Notes under the pieces: model-generated
What the model was told of the DNA's origin: nothing
What the model saw: only the letters and a program-made list of their open reading frames with translations
Database searches by the model: none
Part shown: in pieces, positions 12,096 to 23,971 of the stretch
Layout: each line of letters starts with the position of its first letter
Position numbering within the stretch: the stretch's first letter is position 1
Assembly (NCBI GenBank): GCA_022695795.1
Contig: MU404082.1
Location: 124,001-188,000 of the forward strand
Source: Biscogniauxia marginata
Lineage: Eukaryota > Ascomycota > Sordariomycetes > Xylariales > Xylariaceae
Reading direction: 5' to 3'
DNA length: 64,000 nt
Translations under genes and position numbers: made by a program

Positions 12096-14408
12096 ATGGC
12101 CGACCTCAACTCGTGGGAAGACGACCCTGCCGCCCAGGACGACAACCTGTCGCGCCAGACTCAGCAGATGAACCTGAACAACCAAGCCCAAAACCCCGTC
12201 GCCGCAGCCTTCCGACCTGGCGCTGCGTCTTTCCAGCCCACCGCCCAGACCTTCCAGCCAGGCCAAGGCTTTGGCGGTGGCTACGCGAACCAGTATAACC
12301 AGGGCTACTACGGTGGGCAGAACTACTATCCCCAGTATGGCGGTGCACAGGGGGGGTTTGATCAGTACGGCCAGCAAGGATACAGCGGCGTGTACGGCCA
12401 GCAGCAAGGATATGGCCAAGGATACGGTAACTCTCCTTGCCCGAACAAGACCTTTCCAAGCTGACTCGTTCCAAGGCCAACAACAGCAGTACGCACAATA
12501 TCAGCAACAACCACAACAAGCCCAGCAGAAGCCGAAGCAGCAGCCCCAGCAGTCGCAACCTCAGACCGTTCCCACCATTGCTAAGCGACCTGACGCCGCA
12601 TCCTCCGCTCCCTCGCCCGCCCCTGCTTCCGACCTGAACAAGCCCGTCGCCACGAAAGAGGGAGGCACAAAGGTTCTGAGCATAGGTGGAGATGCGCCCA
12701 AGCCCAAGGCCGCCAAGGTTCTGTCCATCGGTGTTGCAACACCGCCTAAGGACGAGCCTAAGAAGGAGCCCCCCGCCGCCGCCGATGAGGAGCCATCTGC
12801 TACCGCGGGCGCCAAGGTCACCGCGGCGAAAGCCATCGAGAAGACCGGCGAGACAACCAAAGCCAAGGGTGGAAGTGGCAGGACATCTCCTACGCCTTCG
12901 TCCGGCCGGTCCAGTCCCTCGAGGGGCGGCAAAGGCACCGTCCGCAATGCCGACGCCGTTGCCAACGACCAGGCTGCCGACGTGGACGAAGCGACCTTGA
13001 AGGAAATTTATGGCAAGGAGCATGTCAACATCATCTTCATTGGCCACGTCGATGCTGGCAAGTCTACCCTTGGCGGCTCGATCCTGTACGCAACGGGCAT
13101 GGTCGATGAACGGACTATGGATAAGTACAAGAGGGAAGCCAAGGATCTAGGTCGAGAGACTTGGTACCTGTCCTGGGCTCTGGATCTGACTAAAGAAGAG
13201 CGCTCCCAGGGCAAAACCGTCGAGGTCGGTCGCGGCTTTTTCGAGACCGAGAAGCGACGCTACTCCATACTCGACGCCCCCGGACACAAGAGTTTTGTTC
13301 CCAGCATGATTGGGGGCGCTTCGCAGGCAGATGTTGGTATCCTCGTCATCAGTGCGCGTAAGGGAGAGTACGAAACTGGCTTCGAGAGAGGCGGCCAGAC
13401 CCGTGAACATGCCATGCTTGCCAAAACCCAAGGTGTGAACAAGCTCGTCGTTGTTATCAACAAGATGGATGACCCGACTGTGAACTGGTCGGAGGAAAGA
13501 TACAAAGAATGCACAACGAAGCTCTCCCAGTTCCTCAAGGGAACCGGATATAACCTGAAGACCGATGTGTTCTTCATGCCGATAGCTGCTCAGCAAACCA
13601 TGGGCATTAAAGATCGAATTCCACCGGGCGTTGCTCCTTGGTACAACGGCCCATCCCTTCTCGAGTACCTCGACAACATGCAAGCTCTAGAGCGTAAGGT
13701 CAACGCCCCGTTCATGATGGCTGTCAGTGGAAAGTACCGAGATATGGGCACGGTGGTAGAGGGCAAGATTGAAGCCGGTGTCTGCAAGAAGGGCATGAGC
13801 CTGATCATGATGCCAAACAAGGAGAAAGTTGAGATTGCCGCACTCTACGGCGAGTCGGAAGATGAAGTCGCGATTGCCCAGTGTGGCGATCAGGTCAGAA
13901 TGCGGCTTCGAGGCATCGAAGAGGACGATATCTTGCCGGGCTTCGTGCTTTGCTCGCCTAAGCGCCTGGTACATAACGTCGCCGCTTTCGAGGCACAGAT
14001 CAGGATTCTGGAACTAAAGAATATTCTCACTGCTGGATATAACTGCGTCCTGCACGTGCACTCAGCGGTTGAAGAGGTCACATTCGGTGCGCTACTACAC
14101 AAGCTACAAAAGGGCACCAACCGGAAGAGCAAGACCCCGCCGACGCACGCGAAGAAAGGTGAGAGCCTCATCGCTCGCATGGAACTAACTAGCGGCCGTG
14201 TCTGCGTAGAGAAATTTGATGATTATCCCCAGATGGGTCGTTTCACCTTGCGTGACCAGGTGAGTCTATATTTTTGTTTTTGCAAAAGTACTAAAAAAAT
14301 TGTTTCTTGGCTGCAAGTAAATACAGGTCTAACTAATGGGAACTATTAAAGGGTCAAACCATCGCCATCGGCAAGATCACGAAACTCATCACAGGCGACT
14401 CCGCCTAG
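12096..14408 (+). CDS. SUP35: Translation release factor eRF3 (Sup35) with prion-like N-domain
   Basis: Three exons (12096-12426, 12476-14259, 14352-14408) give 723 residues. eRF3 is the GTPase partner of eRF1 in translation termination. Residues ~14-140 are a Q/N/G/Y-rich prion-like domain (YNQGYYGGQNYYPQYGG and a QQQ-rich tail). Residues ~140-290 are a charged Lys/Pro/Ser-rich M region. The EF-Tu-like GTPase starts near 293 with G1 GHVDAGKST (300-308), DAPGH (377-381) and NKMD (439-442). Beta-barrel domains follow, with VSGKYRDMGTVVEGKIE, and the chain ends RDQGQTIAIGKITKLI. FxP repeats at about 38-56 beside LNNQA resemble overlapping PAM2 motifs that bind the PABC domain of poly(A)-binding protein (family knowledge). 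Intron 1 is only 49 nt, with branch-like CTGAC, and splits the prion-like region. Retaining it gives a stop at 12462-12464. Confidence 0.95.
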
Positions 14409-15861
14409 AGCGCGACAGCACCTGTTGGTGACTTCTAAATAAGAGGGCTTGTCCGAGATGATGAAAAAGAAAAGGAAATTCGGAAAGCCTTGCGTCCGCT
14501 TTGCTATATAGAGAAGGGGGAAAAGGAGAGTACCGAGGTGTGCATAGATCCAACTCGAACCCGGGCCAAGTGTATGGCATGGCTACGGTGCGGACCGAGA
14601 GAGGGATAGAGAGAAAAAGGAGAGACCACCTGATTCTTGCTCCACCTCGGCCCCGGGTTCTTGCCTGCCCGCGTTATGTATCAGCAATTTCGATTGTTCA
14701 AGATTAGCACGCTTAGCTATGAGAGAACAGGGGCAGAAGAAATAAGAAAGATAAATAAAGAGGCTACCCAAACTCCTTGTTTTCCCGAATAAATGACAAC
14801 ATGCAAAGGGTTTCTCAAGAGACAGTTACACTATGGCTTGATGAAATTATCTCGTATGAAATGATTTTACGACTAGGGCGGTTTCTTTTCTTTTCTTGAC
14901 TAGACAGAATTCGAGGGATTTTACTCCCCCCCCCTTTTTCTTTTCCCTGAAGTCTAACAAACCCCCTTTTCTCGCTTTCTTATACTTGTCAAACAGTAAA
15001 TAAACTTACCTTGCCTTGCCTTGCCTTGTTTATCCAACATAACTAGTACGTACAACCTCAACCTCATCGCATCCGCATCCTCATTCCTGCGCCTCTTCTC
15101 ACCAACCATTTATTTATCACAAAATCATATATCTCTATTACCTATTTCCCTATCCCCCTTCCCCATACTATAGTGTCTGTCGTTCTCAAAAAAGAAAACA
15201 CCCCTCTTTTTCTAAACTACTTCCCCTAGACTCGCTGAAAACTCCGCAAGATAAGCAAGTTGGTTTACCTGGTAAAGTAAAGGTGATAGTAGGTAGGTAA
15301 GTCTTTCTCAAATACGCTATCCATGTTGCGCTTCGCTTTCTTTGCTTAATCGATACTTAAATCTAGCGTGATCAACATTTTCTCTCTTGTGCCTCTCCCT
15401 CACTCTCTTCTTCTTCCTCCTCCATACCACCCCAAACACCACAACGCTCTCCCCGCTATCCCCCATCGATCATGAATGAACTTCTAACCAAACCCGGAAC
15501 TCTCAACAGGTGCAGATATCTCTATATCACAAACAGGACGACGGTCCGAAAGAGGATATTCCTGTATTTGGAAATCCAATCTCAACGGAAAATTTCAGAG
15601 CTCGCGTTTGCTCCCTTCAATGCTAGTTGGTTGGTTGGGGGTTTTAATAGAATGACCGCTTTGATATCTTGTACAGGGTTGATACCCAACAAATAGAAAG
15701 AAAAAAACCCCCCAGAGAACATGCCATACTCTCTAACGCTTTCGCACACAAGACTGACTACTACCTTATCACTTGGCCCGTCGACTTTCGCTTTCTCTTT
15801 ATTATTTCGCCAGCATTCAAACACCTAGATAAACGCGAAACTACCTATTGCTATCCTTGAA
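14409..15861. other. Convergent intergenic region SUP35 / PAN2
   Basis: 1.45 kb between two convergent genes. It contains CT-rich tracts, a poly-C run (about 14926-14935), and a triplicated CCTTG pentamer (about 15010-15027). No protein-coding gene is supported. Confidence 0.6.
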
Positions 15862-18800
15862 CTACTCCTTAAGCGGGGTGGAGCCCGGAGTGGCGATGAC
15901 GCGGGTCCTCTTGATCGGCGTCGTAGGTCCAATGCCGTCCACGGGCGGTGTGTCGGTTCTCTGGACGGTACCAGACCCAGTTCTAGTGGGGGGCTTGAAG
16001 TTCCACGCCTCGCCCTTGTTGTATATCTCCTGCAGGATCGTCTCGAAGACGCCTGCCTCCTTGTACTCGAGGTACTTGCGGTACAGTTTAAGCGCCGTCC
16101 TCGCGTCCTCGATCGAGTCATGTGTCTTGAGCTGGATATCCTCCTTCAGGGTGGTGTATGCGAGGAACTGCAGGCTGAGCTTCCGCAGCCGCTCCTGGAT
16201 GAAGAAGATTGAGCTCGTGTCGATGACCTGGGACTTAGGAATATGGATATTGATCACGCGTAGATCCTGCTTGAGACCGTGGCCGAGGAACTTGCATCCC
16301 AGGTTAAGAAGGATCCATATCTTCTTGTATGCGATCTTTAGGGGTACAAGGTTGTGTCCGCGCTGCTGGGCGATAGTCCTGTCCAAGTCTTCGGGCGTGA
16401 TTCCAGAGTACGATGTCAAGTAATCGACGACCTTCTCCTTGATAGTGACGTAATCGTCGATCAATGGGACACCCTCATCCATTCCGCTGCCTCTAATGAG
16501 TGAGGTTCTTGCTAAAGCATGTACTGTTGGCCGAATAACTCGAGAGTTGCCATCCGAGTGCATCTCCACCTCCGGTTGGGAAATCTTAACGAATTCTGTG
16601 TCTATCGCGATGATAGTATTAGGGCCCGCCGGCTCGGTTTCTGGATCCAGTGTACGATATGTCTTGCCTGGTACATTGATTCTTGAAGGTGTATTAGCAA
16701 GTATTACGACAACTGATAAAACCCGAGAACTCACAGAGTATCCTCATAAATAAGTCGGGAGACAATATTCTGTTTCCAGCTAAAATCAAGTTGATTGTTG
16801 GCGCTTTTTACGTGATATGTGATGACTGATGGCGTCTTCCATGACGTGTTAAACGTCAAGGCCTCCTTGGACGTGATAGGTTTAACGTAGAAGTCGTTGA
16901 AAATATACCATTGACTGTTCCCAGGAGGTATCGGTGCTGAATGAGCAACTTGATGACCTGTTAGCTCTGACTCACACACAAAGGCTAGAGTAGTAAGTTC
17001 TTACTATTTACCATGGCCACGAGATGCGATTGGTGTTGTTGACCAGATTCTATATTCACGGCCAGGCCAGTGAGGGAATAAACTGTAATGTTATGCATGC
17101 CACGTTGCACGTGCAACTTCAAATCCTCCCCTTCATAACAGAAAAACTGCCCATTTTCAATAATGATGCCGATCTCTTCGGGTAGCCATCCAGATGTGGC
17201 CCACAGGCGCCGGTGTTCGCTGTTGCTGATAGTCGTTGTGAGCATCAACACGTTCGGGACCTTGTGAATGGTCTTTCTGGTCGCCAACGTCTGGTACTTC
17301 TGGCAGTCTCTGCACCAGCCCTTCGTGGTCGTTTCCCTTTCTACGCTCATCTTAAGAACTTGAGAGAAGGTTGGGACTCGCACTCGTTGATTTCGATGGC
17401 CCGGTTTCTTAGAACCATTGTCAGCCTCGCAACAGCTTGCAGAATCAGAGATGGATTTATGCTCACATTTTGTGGGTACATTAACTCGTTTACCATCGTT
17501 GAGTCTGGCTTGGTGGTCTCACGTCTGCAATTCATACATCGTATGTAGCTGGTAGCAGAAGTTTGGAATAGCTTGAAGAGTATGTTAGCCAATGAAATTT
17601 CAGAAGAGTGGGTAAGACTGAGTGTACATCTTCGATCGCTCCCGGTTGGGGAGTTCTGACGCCGGAGTGCTGAAGATTAGAAGCCATGGAACTATGATTC
17701 TGGGACATCTGATGAAGGAGGAACCGCGTCAACTGCTGCAACATGATGGTGGGAGAAGCATGGGGCTCTTGTTCAAGTAGCCCTAGTTGTGCCGCTATGA
17801 GAGCGAGACGTTAGTATCTTTGAAATAGGGCAGCATTCTTTTGTTTTGTTTTTACGATTCACTCACACTCTGTGTAGTAGCTCAGGACTTTCGTGAAGTT
17901 GGACGCTTGACAAGCCTCTCCTTCTGCTTTATAGAGCATGTCGAATAGGTAGCCTAATTCGCAGAGAAGGCACTTCTCGTCGGTACACTCCGTAGCAGCA
18001 TGTTGAAGAGAAACGTTCCGAACCAATGGAGTGTAGTGCATAATCTGCAACAGAGAGTTTACATATGCATTGACGATGTGATTCTCGAGCCCAGAGTACT
18101 GAGTCCGATTGAAGTACCTAGAATCTGTGAGTATATCGTCAACAGGTTTGTGTCAATCGCTTACCCAAAGTCGAAGTCATCGATTCCGAATTTGCTGTAC
18201 TTGATCTCCATCTGCTGGTACATATCAGGGACCTCGATCTTATGACTTTCTAGCCTGCTATCCTGCAAAACCTGCGGGGTCTCGGGAATGATTTCTTCGG
18301 GCGCCGGCGTTCCTGCTGGAGACTTGGCTAGTTCCCTCGCCTTTTCACTCAAGAACTTGGGCGGCCTTAAACTCCGTTGAGGACTCTCGTTGTTGCGTGT
18401 ATTTTCAACCTGATTTCTGCGGAGCGGGCGGATATTCTTGCCATAATACCCCCATTCTCGCTCTTGAAGGGTCGCCAGTATTTGTGGATCTATCTTAACA
18501 GCAGGAGCACCGACATCAGCTGCCATATGGCCGGGCCATGCCGACAGCAATACTTCTCTATAGTACGGCATGCCGACAGAGCTTAATGGCCTGATTGCAT
18601 GGTCAGTGGAGAGCATGGTAGACATGCGTAGGGGGGAATATACTCACGTATCAAGGGAATCAAAGTCGATCCGAGGGTCGGTAGCAACATCGGGGCCCTC
18701 TACAGGCGTTGGGAACTCGGCGAAGTGGATTTTGGTGGGTGAGCCCCAGAGATGGATATAAAATTCTAGGTCAGCCAGGGCAACAGCTTCTCCAGATGGT

Positions 18801-19927
18801 GCTATCTCGATCATGGAAAAGAAGGCCAAACTATTTGCTTGGCGCACGTTGCTTGTGTTGGGATTCATCAAGTCGACCACGTGCATCTGCCCTGTCTGAG
18901 ACATGACGATACTAGTGGTAGACATTCGAGGGTGCATGCGAACATAGGCAGCACCAGCCGGGAAGGGGATTGGAACCAGAGGCCTCATGTTTTTCAGATC
19001 GAATACGTTGACGAACGGGTCAGGGGCATAGTTTCCTTGATGCCTGAGGGAATAGCCACAGGTAACTATGAAATCGTGCTGGGCGTCCATATCGTTGATA
19101 GCGGCCGTGTGAGCGCTCCAGACCTTGACCACCTGGAGACTGACCGAGTCGATAATGTGGATGGCACCGTTGGGCGTGGCGGCACATATATGCCTGCTCC
19201 TCCTCATAATACTATATTTATGTTCCGTCGACACCTAACACAAGATCGTCAGTGGCCGGCCGGTCGGTCGTTGGGTGAGTACAACAAAGGTGCCATACTT
19301 GTCGCGTCACCTCGCCCCTGTTGGTGTCGATGACGAACATCTTGTCCTGTTCGCCGGCGACCAGGATTTCGGTGGTACCCCTTGACGTAAAGCTCATGCA
19401 TCGCAGCTCCCTCATATCCTCGTGTCTGTAATTGCACAGCGCCGATGAGTACCACGAAATAGATCGGCGAGACATGGGGGACTCGTACCTGATTGACCAC
19501 AACGGCAACCCTCTCCTGCTGGCCATATGTACGCTACGGGCGCCGAGGGCAATGACTCCCTTGTCATTGAAGAGGATCTGGCGTACGGAGCCATCTTGCG
19601 ACCTGTGGGCTTTGAAGGATGTATACTGTTGGAGTTTGATGCCGTAGAATGAGGATACTCGACCCTGCGATAACGGATTGTTGTCAATCGGATGCCGCTG
19701 GAAGCAGTAGGGCGGTCCCATCTCCTACATATTCATTGCCAGTCCACAGTAGCTCTTGGCTCGTATCGAATGCTAGAGTCGTCACAGGAGTCGGCATGGC
19801 CCGGAGGCCTGGCGGCGGGAAAGGTATCCGGGCGACCTGAGGTTTGGAGGCGCGCGAGGTTAGCCAAGAATAGGAATGCAGATGGGTTAGCAATTCGTCA
19901 ACCTACCTCGTCCCAGTCCCCATCCAT
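15862..19927 (-). CDS. PAN2: Pan2, catalytic subunit of the Pan2-Pan3 poly(A) nuclease
   Basis: Eleven exons read leftward: 19927-19907, 19836-19729, 19664-19299, 19234-18648, 18590-18165, 18117-17867, 17794-17628, 17571-17467, 17407-17005, 16948-16735, 16681-15862. All phases agree and sum to 1155 residues, normal for the family. The start MDGDWDE leads into a WD40 region (to about 330). A linker with FLSEKARELAKSPAGTP follows, then the pseudo-ubiquitin-hydrolase domain (YFNRTQYSGLENHIVNAYVN; CxxC pairs CTDEKCLLC and IRCMNC; SVERETTTKGWC). The C-terminal DEDD exonuclease carries D910 and E912 (IAIDTEF), D1022 (GHGLKQDL) and H1070/D1075 (HDSIEDA), so all catalytic residues are present. Pan2 trims mRNA poly(A) tails with Pan3, guided by poly(A)-binding protein (family knowledge). 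No Pan3 gene lies in the window. Exon 9 uses donor GTAAGA at 17004. Confidence 0.95.
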
Positions 19928-20932
19928 CTTGACAGCTGGTCATCATCGACCCTCGAGGACATATGAGGGGGAGGGGTAATGAAGCTGTCGCGCTGCTGCG
20001 GTGCACGGCTTCTACGCGCGATGATCCCTTTTCTTTTGTCTAATCGATTCAATTAAGCGGGCCCAGGGAACCTCGCTAAATAGTACCCGCTTTCAAGGGT
20101 ATAAAAAGGGGCATAACTCATTAACTAACTAGACTATCTATGTTATTTAATTATCCAGTGTATATATACCAGGTAACCTATCTTCTAACTACTACCTACC
20201 TCCTACATCGGTATCAGTCGCCTACCAACTCATCGGAAGCGCCCGCTACATAGGGTAGATAGGTAGCAAGGGCCTCTGGCTTTTTCAATAATTGCATTGT
20301 TAAACCATAGACAAACGGGATAAGCAAAATCCCGTCTACATTGAGTGTACCTCGGTACCTACCTACTCATCATAGGCATTAAATCATTATATTTTTTTTT
20401 TCTAACGGGAGGCATTCACCTTGCACGATATTCGCATGACAACTTTCTTTGTTATATCATTATCAATTTCTTTTGTCATAAGTTTATTGGAGAAAAGAAG
20501 TCTAGGTACTCCAAGTTGTCTTCTCCAAGTTGCTTCCCCCTTCCCCTTTCTCGTTCTGAGGTTTAATGTGAATCCTGTGCAACCGATTGAACCACGGCTT
20601 TTGTTTGGAAGTTCTTTCTCTCCTTCGTTACAGGCCCATATTCTAAACTGAAAATAACAATAAAAAGTCTTGTTTGACCAGCCTAGCCCCTTTTTGCAAG
20701 GGGTAAAAGGAAGTAAACTGCCTGTCTGGTTCCTCCTTCTCTAATTCATCCTTTTATACAAAGAAGGATGTAAGCGTTTCGCTTCAGCCCGCCAGAGGTA
20801 TCATTCCGCTAAACAAGTTGTTGTGGAAGGCCTACTGAGAGAGATATTCAATTTCACCCCAGATTCTTTTCCCGGTTTTCTCTTTCCAAAACACACACAA
20901 AAGAAAATTGCCGTGAATCGCCTTTCCTTGCT
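19928..20932. other. Intergenic: PAN2 promoter and PEPCK terminator
   Basis: 1.0 kb of AT-rich DNA. The left part must contain the PAN2 promoter and the right part the PEPCK 3' UTR. It contains ACCTACCT-type tracts (about 20190-20205 and 20356-20366) and a poly-T stretch near 20391. No gene is supported. Confidence 0.6.
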
Positions 20933-23548
20933 CTAAATGATCGGACCCGCCGCCTTGACCTCGTCCGTTGCCTCTGACTCGTACTTCTTGAAGTTCTCGA
21001 TGAACAGGGCGCCGAGCTTCTTGACCTCCTGGTTGAAGCTGTCCGACCCCGCAGTCCACGCCGTCTTGGGGTTGAGGAGCTCCTCGGGCACGCCGGGGCA
21101 TGTCTTGGGCACCTGCAGCCCGAAGACGTCGTAGGTCTCGTACTCAACCTTAGCGAGCTCGCCGGAGTGGATGGCGTCGAGGATGGCGCGCGTGTACTTC
21201 AGAGGGCAGCGCTTGCCGCCGTGCACGTAACCGGCGCCGACCCAGCCCGTGTTCAGCAGCCAAGCATTGGCAGAGTGCTTCTCGATCTTCTCGGCCAGCA
21301 TCTTAGCGTATCTCATGGGGTGGAGAGCTAAGAAAGGCTGGGCGAAGCAGGAAGAGAAGGTGGCTTGAGGCTCAGTCACTCCATCTTCCGTACCGGCCAT
21401 CTTGGAGGTGTAACCAGAGATGAAATGGAACATGGTCTGGGCGCTGTTGAGCTTGGAAATCGGTGGCAGCACACCACGGGCGTCGCACGTCAGCAGAACG
21501 ATATTGCTAGGGTGATTCTCCGATAGGCAGGGAATCTTGGCGTTTTCGATATACTCAATCGGGTATGCACTATCAACCTTGTTAATACCAACCGAAGAAA
21601 GGGATGACGGTGCAATGAATTCTAAGTACTCACCATCGGGTGTTCTCAGTGAGAGTGGCGTCATCATAGTCGACAACTCTGGTCTCCTGGTCGAAGACGA
21701 CATTCTCCAGGACGGAGCCAAAGCGGATAGCGCCGAAGATGTCCGGCTCCTTCTCAGCAGAGAGACCAATACACTTGGCGTAGCAGCCACCCTCAATGTT
21801 GAAGACACCTCGGTCACTCCAACAGTGCTCATCATCACCAATAAGAGCGCGGTTGGGGTCGGCAGATAAGGTAGTCTTGCCGGTGCCCGACAGACCGAAG
21901 AACAGGGTTACGTCGCCGTTCTTGCCCTCGTTGGCGGAGGAGTGAAGAGTCAAGACGTGGTGCTTGATAGGCATCTCGTAGAACAAGACAGTGAAGATAC
22001 CCTTCTTCATCTCACCGGCATACTCGGTACCCAAGATGACCATCTCCTTCTCGGCAAAATTGATGGCAACGGAGGTACCGGAGGTCATACCTTCGGTATA
22101 CCTGTTCGCGGGGAAAGTGCCGGCATTGTAAATCGTGTAATCCGGGTGGAAGTGCTCGAGTTCTTCGCGGGGAGGGCGGATGAGCATGTTCCTCATGAAC
22201 AGGGCATGGTAGGCACGGGCACAGATGACTCGGACACGGATCCGGTACTTCTCGTCCCAGCCAGCGTAGCCATCGACTACGTAGATTCTTGTGCGGGTAT
22301 TCAGGTAGTCGACTGCACGTTCGCGGTTGATCTTCCAGACCTAAGCGGAGCATGTCATGTTAGCGACTCGTGCTATAATGGGCCACGCATGATTCGCGGA
22401 CAAGAGCGTCTATGACGGGGAAGCACGTGAAGACTGGGGGCACACTGTGGGGAATGGGCCGCCGAACAAGCTCGGCGGCCAGAGGCGGGCAAGCGGAGAG
22501 CAAAGCGGAGAAGGCGGGGCGCTGCCACTTGTGCAGTTCATGACGCCAGTGACAGGGGTCTTCCCAGCTACCCGGGCTGGGCACCTTGCCATCTGGATGT
22601 CTTCCCTAGCCAAAAACGTGCAAGTTCGTAGAGGTGCGATTCATGTAGACCAGAAATCCACTGGATCCGTGACGTAACCGTCCACCTCGTCATCAAAGTG
22701 TAATGGCCGAGGTTATCGAGAGGAGAAAGGTGTAAGTGAGGGCGGGGACTTGTGACCCCAGTTCGCGAGACGAGTGTGAAGTGAGGACGTCTGGCAAAAA
22801 GGCAACAACGGCAATGGATAGTTTCTAGGGACAGAAAATGCTAATAGCATATTGCATTTCTTACCTCAGGTCCCATGGGCTTGTTGACTGGTCCCCACCT
22901 ATGAAGCAATCGCAAGTCAGCGTCTGTCTATTTGTCTTATTGGGCTTATGAGTTTCTCCTTACCAGATATCGTTTTCTGATGATGGCTCCTTAACTATTC
23001 TCTTATCCGAGGGTGACCGTCCGGTCTTCGCTCCCGAGTATGCTGTCAATGCGCCACTCGATGCGATGGCTGAGCCCATTTCGTAGACCTTTGTATACTG
23101 TTAGCTATCGTTGGTCGCGTGCCCTGACAGCTGGGTCGTCTTACAAGAGCATCTTCGTACAAAGCAGCCACAGAAGGGTTCGCGACCTGGGTCAACGGTT
23201 AGTTTATTGTTACAGTTACACGAAGTCTTCAGTCAGTGATGGTGTGAGCTTACAATGGCGACTCTGTCATAGTCGATGTGTGCCTTCTCGTGCAGCTCCT
23301 CCTCTGTATGGCCTGCGTTAGTAGACCGGTCCAGGGGAGGATTGCATAAAGCCGGTTTATGTTCATGATAATTCCGTACCTAGTTCTGTGTGTTCTCTCT
23401 CATGGTGAGGCCTTCAGGCGGGGAATGTTAGACATGGCCATTCTTCAAACGCTCGGGAGTATAGGATAGGATAGGATAGGACTTACTCAACACCACTAGG
23501 GTGAAGTGCAGTTTTGTTGACTTTGGTGTTGGCAATCACTGTCACCAT
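20933..23548 (-). CDS. Phosphoenolpyruvate carboxykinase (ATP)
   Basis: Eight exons read leftward: 23548-23487, 23411-23380, 23312-23254, 23186-23145, 23088-22964, 22898-22865, 22340-21634, 21569-20933. They join in phase to give 565 residues. The enzyme converts oxaloacetate and ATP to phosphoenolpyruvate, the first committed step of gluconeogenesis, in the cytosol. Diagnostic blocks are [41 protein letters not shown], the PEPCK P-loop GLSGTGKTT (267-275), the metal-binding LIGDDEH (284-290), [18 protein letters not shown] and [10 protein letters not shown]. The start [20 protein letters not shown] fits the family, but a phase-compatible upstream exon exists (see separate entry). Intron 6 (22341-22864, 524 nt) is far longer than the others. 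Intron 1 holds a TAGGA tandem repeat. Transcription is probably glucose-repressed and induced by C2/C4 carbon sources (family knowledge, not seen here). Confidence 0.95.
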
Positions 23549-23672
23549 GGCTGTCAGTTATTTGGAATCGCGTATATGTAACAAAACAGACTAAAAGAAG
23601 AAGTTCAAGAATCTCGAGTGTCTTGGGCTTAAAGTTTGAGGGCTAGGAGGCTCGGGAAGCCAAGCTGCTTAC

Positions 23673-23787
23673 TTTTGTTGTTTTGAAAAAGAGAACGTGA
23701 GAGACCGGAAGAGAGCTGCTGAGACCTGGGACCTTTAACTGAGGGATCAGTGTAGGGAGATGCGGTTCTTTGGACGGGGTCAGCCAT
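23673..23787 (-). other. Candidate alternative first exon or upstream ORF of PEPCK
   Basis: An ATG at 23787 opens 38 codons (MADPVQRTASPY...) to a canonical donor GTAAGC at 23672. Joining to an acceptor CAG (23553-23551) restores the PEPCK frame, with codon A|CC and then the annotated ATG at 23548. That would extend the protein to 604 residues. If unspliced, the frame ends at 23629-23631, upstream of the main start, and would act as a 52-codon upstream ORF. A TATA-like run (TATATATCC on the minus strand, ending near 23963) lies about 180 nt upstream, so this stretch may well be transcribed. The branch-like CTGAC abuts the acceptor and is too close to serve. Confidence 0.35.
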
Positions 23788-23962
23788 GGTTCTTAAGCTT
23801 CGCAGGGTCGTGGGATTCTTTGTATCAGGGACGAAGATAAAGTTCCACTCGGTGGTAAACGGGCAATTTCGAAGTAGTTTTAATGGGGCATGCAACGGGA
23901 GTCCGGCAGTAGAGATAGGTTTCTGGCAGAGTCTTGGTCTACTAGTCATGGGTACGACCCGA

Positions 23963-23971
23963 GGATATATA
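23963..23971 (-). promoter_or_regulatory. Possible TATA element of the PEPCK gene
   Basis: A TATATATCC run on the minus strand lies about 415 nt before the ATG at 23548 and about 175 nt before the alternative ATG at 23787. No other comparable element lies in the proximal region. Assigned by position only. Confidence 0.35.

Noticed and set aside
12106..13047. 313-codon open frame antisense to SUP35
   Set aside because: It lies opposite the eRF3 coding exon. Its Gly/Leu/Arg-rich product is the mirror of Gln/Ala/Pro codons, and it has no independent promoter or family match.
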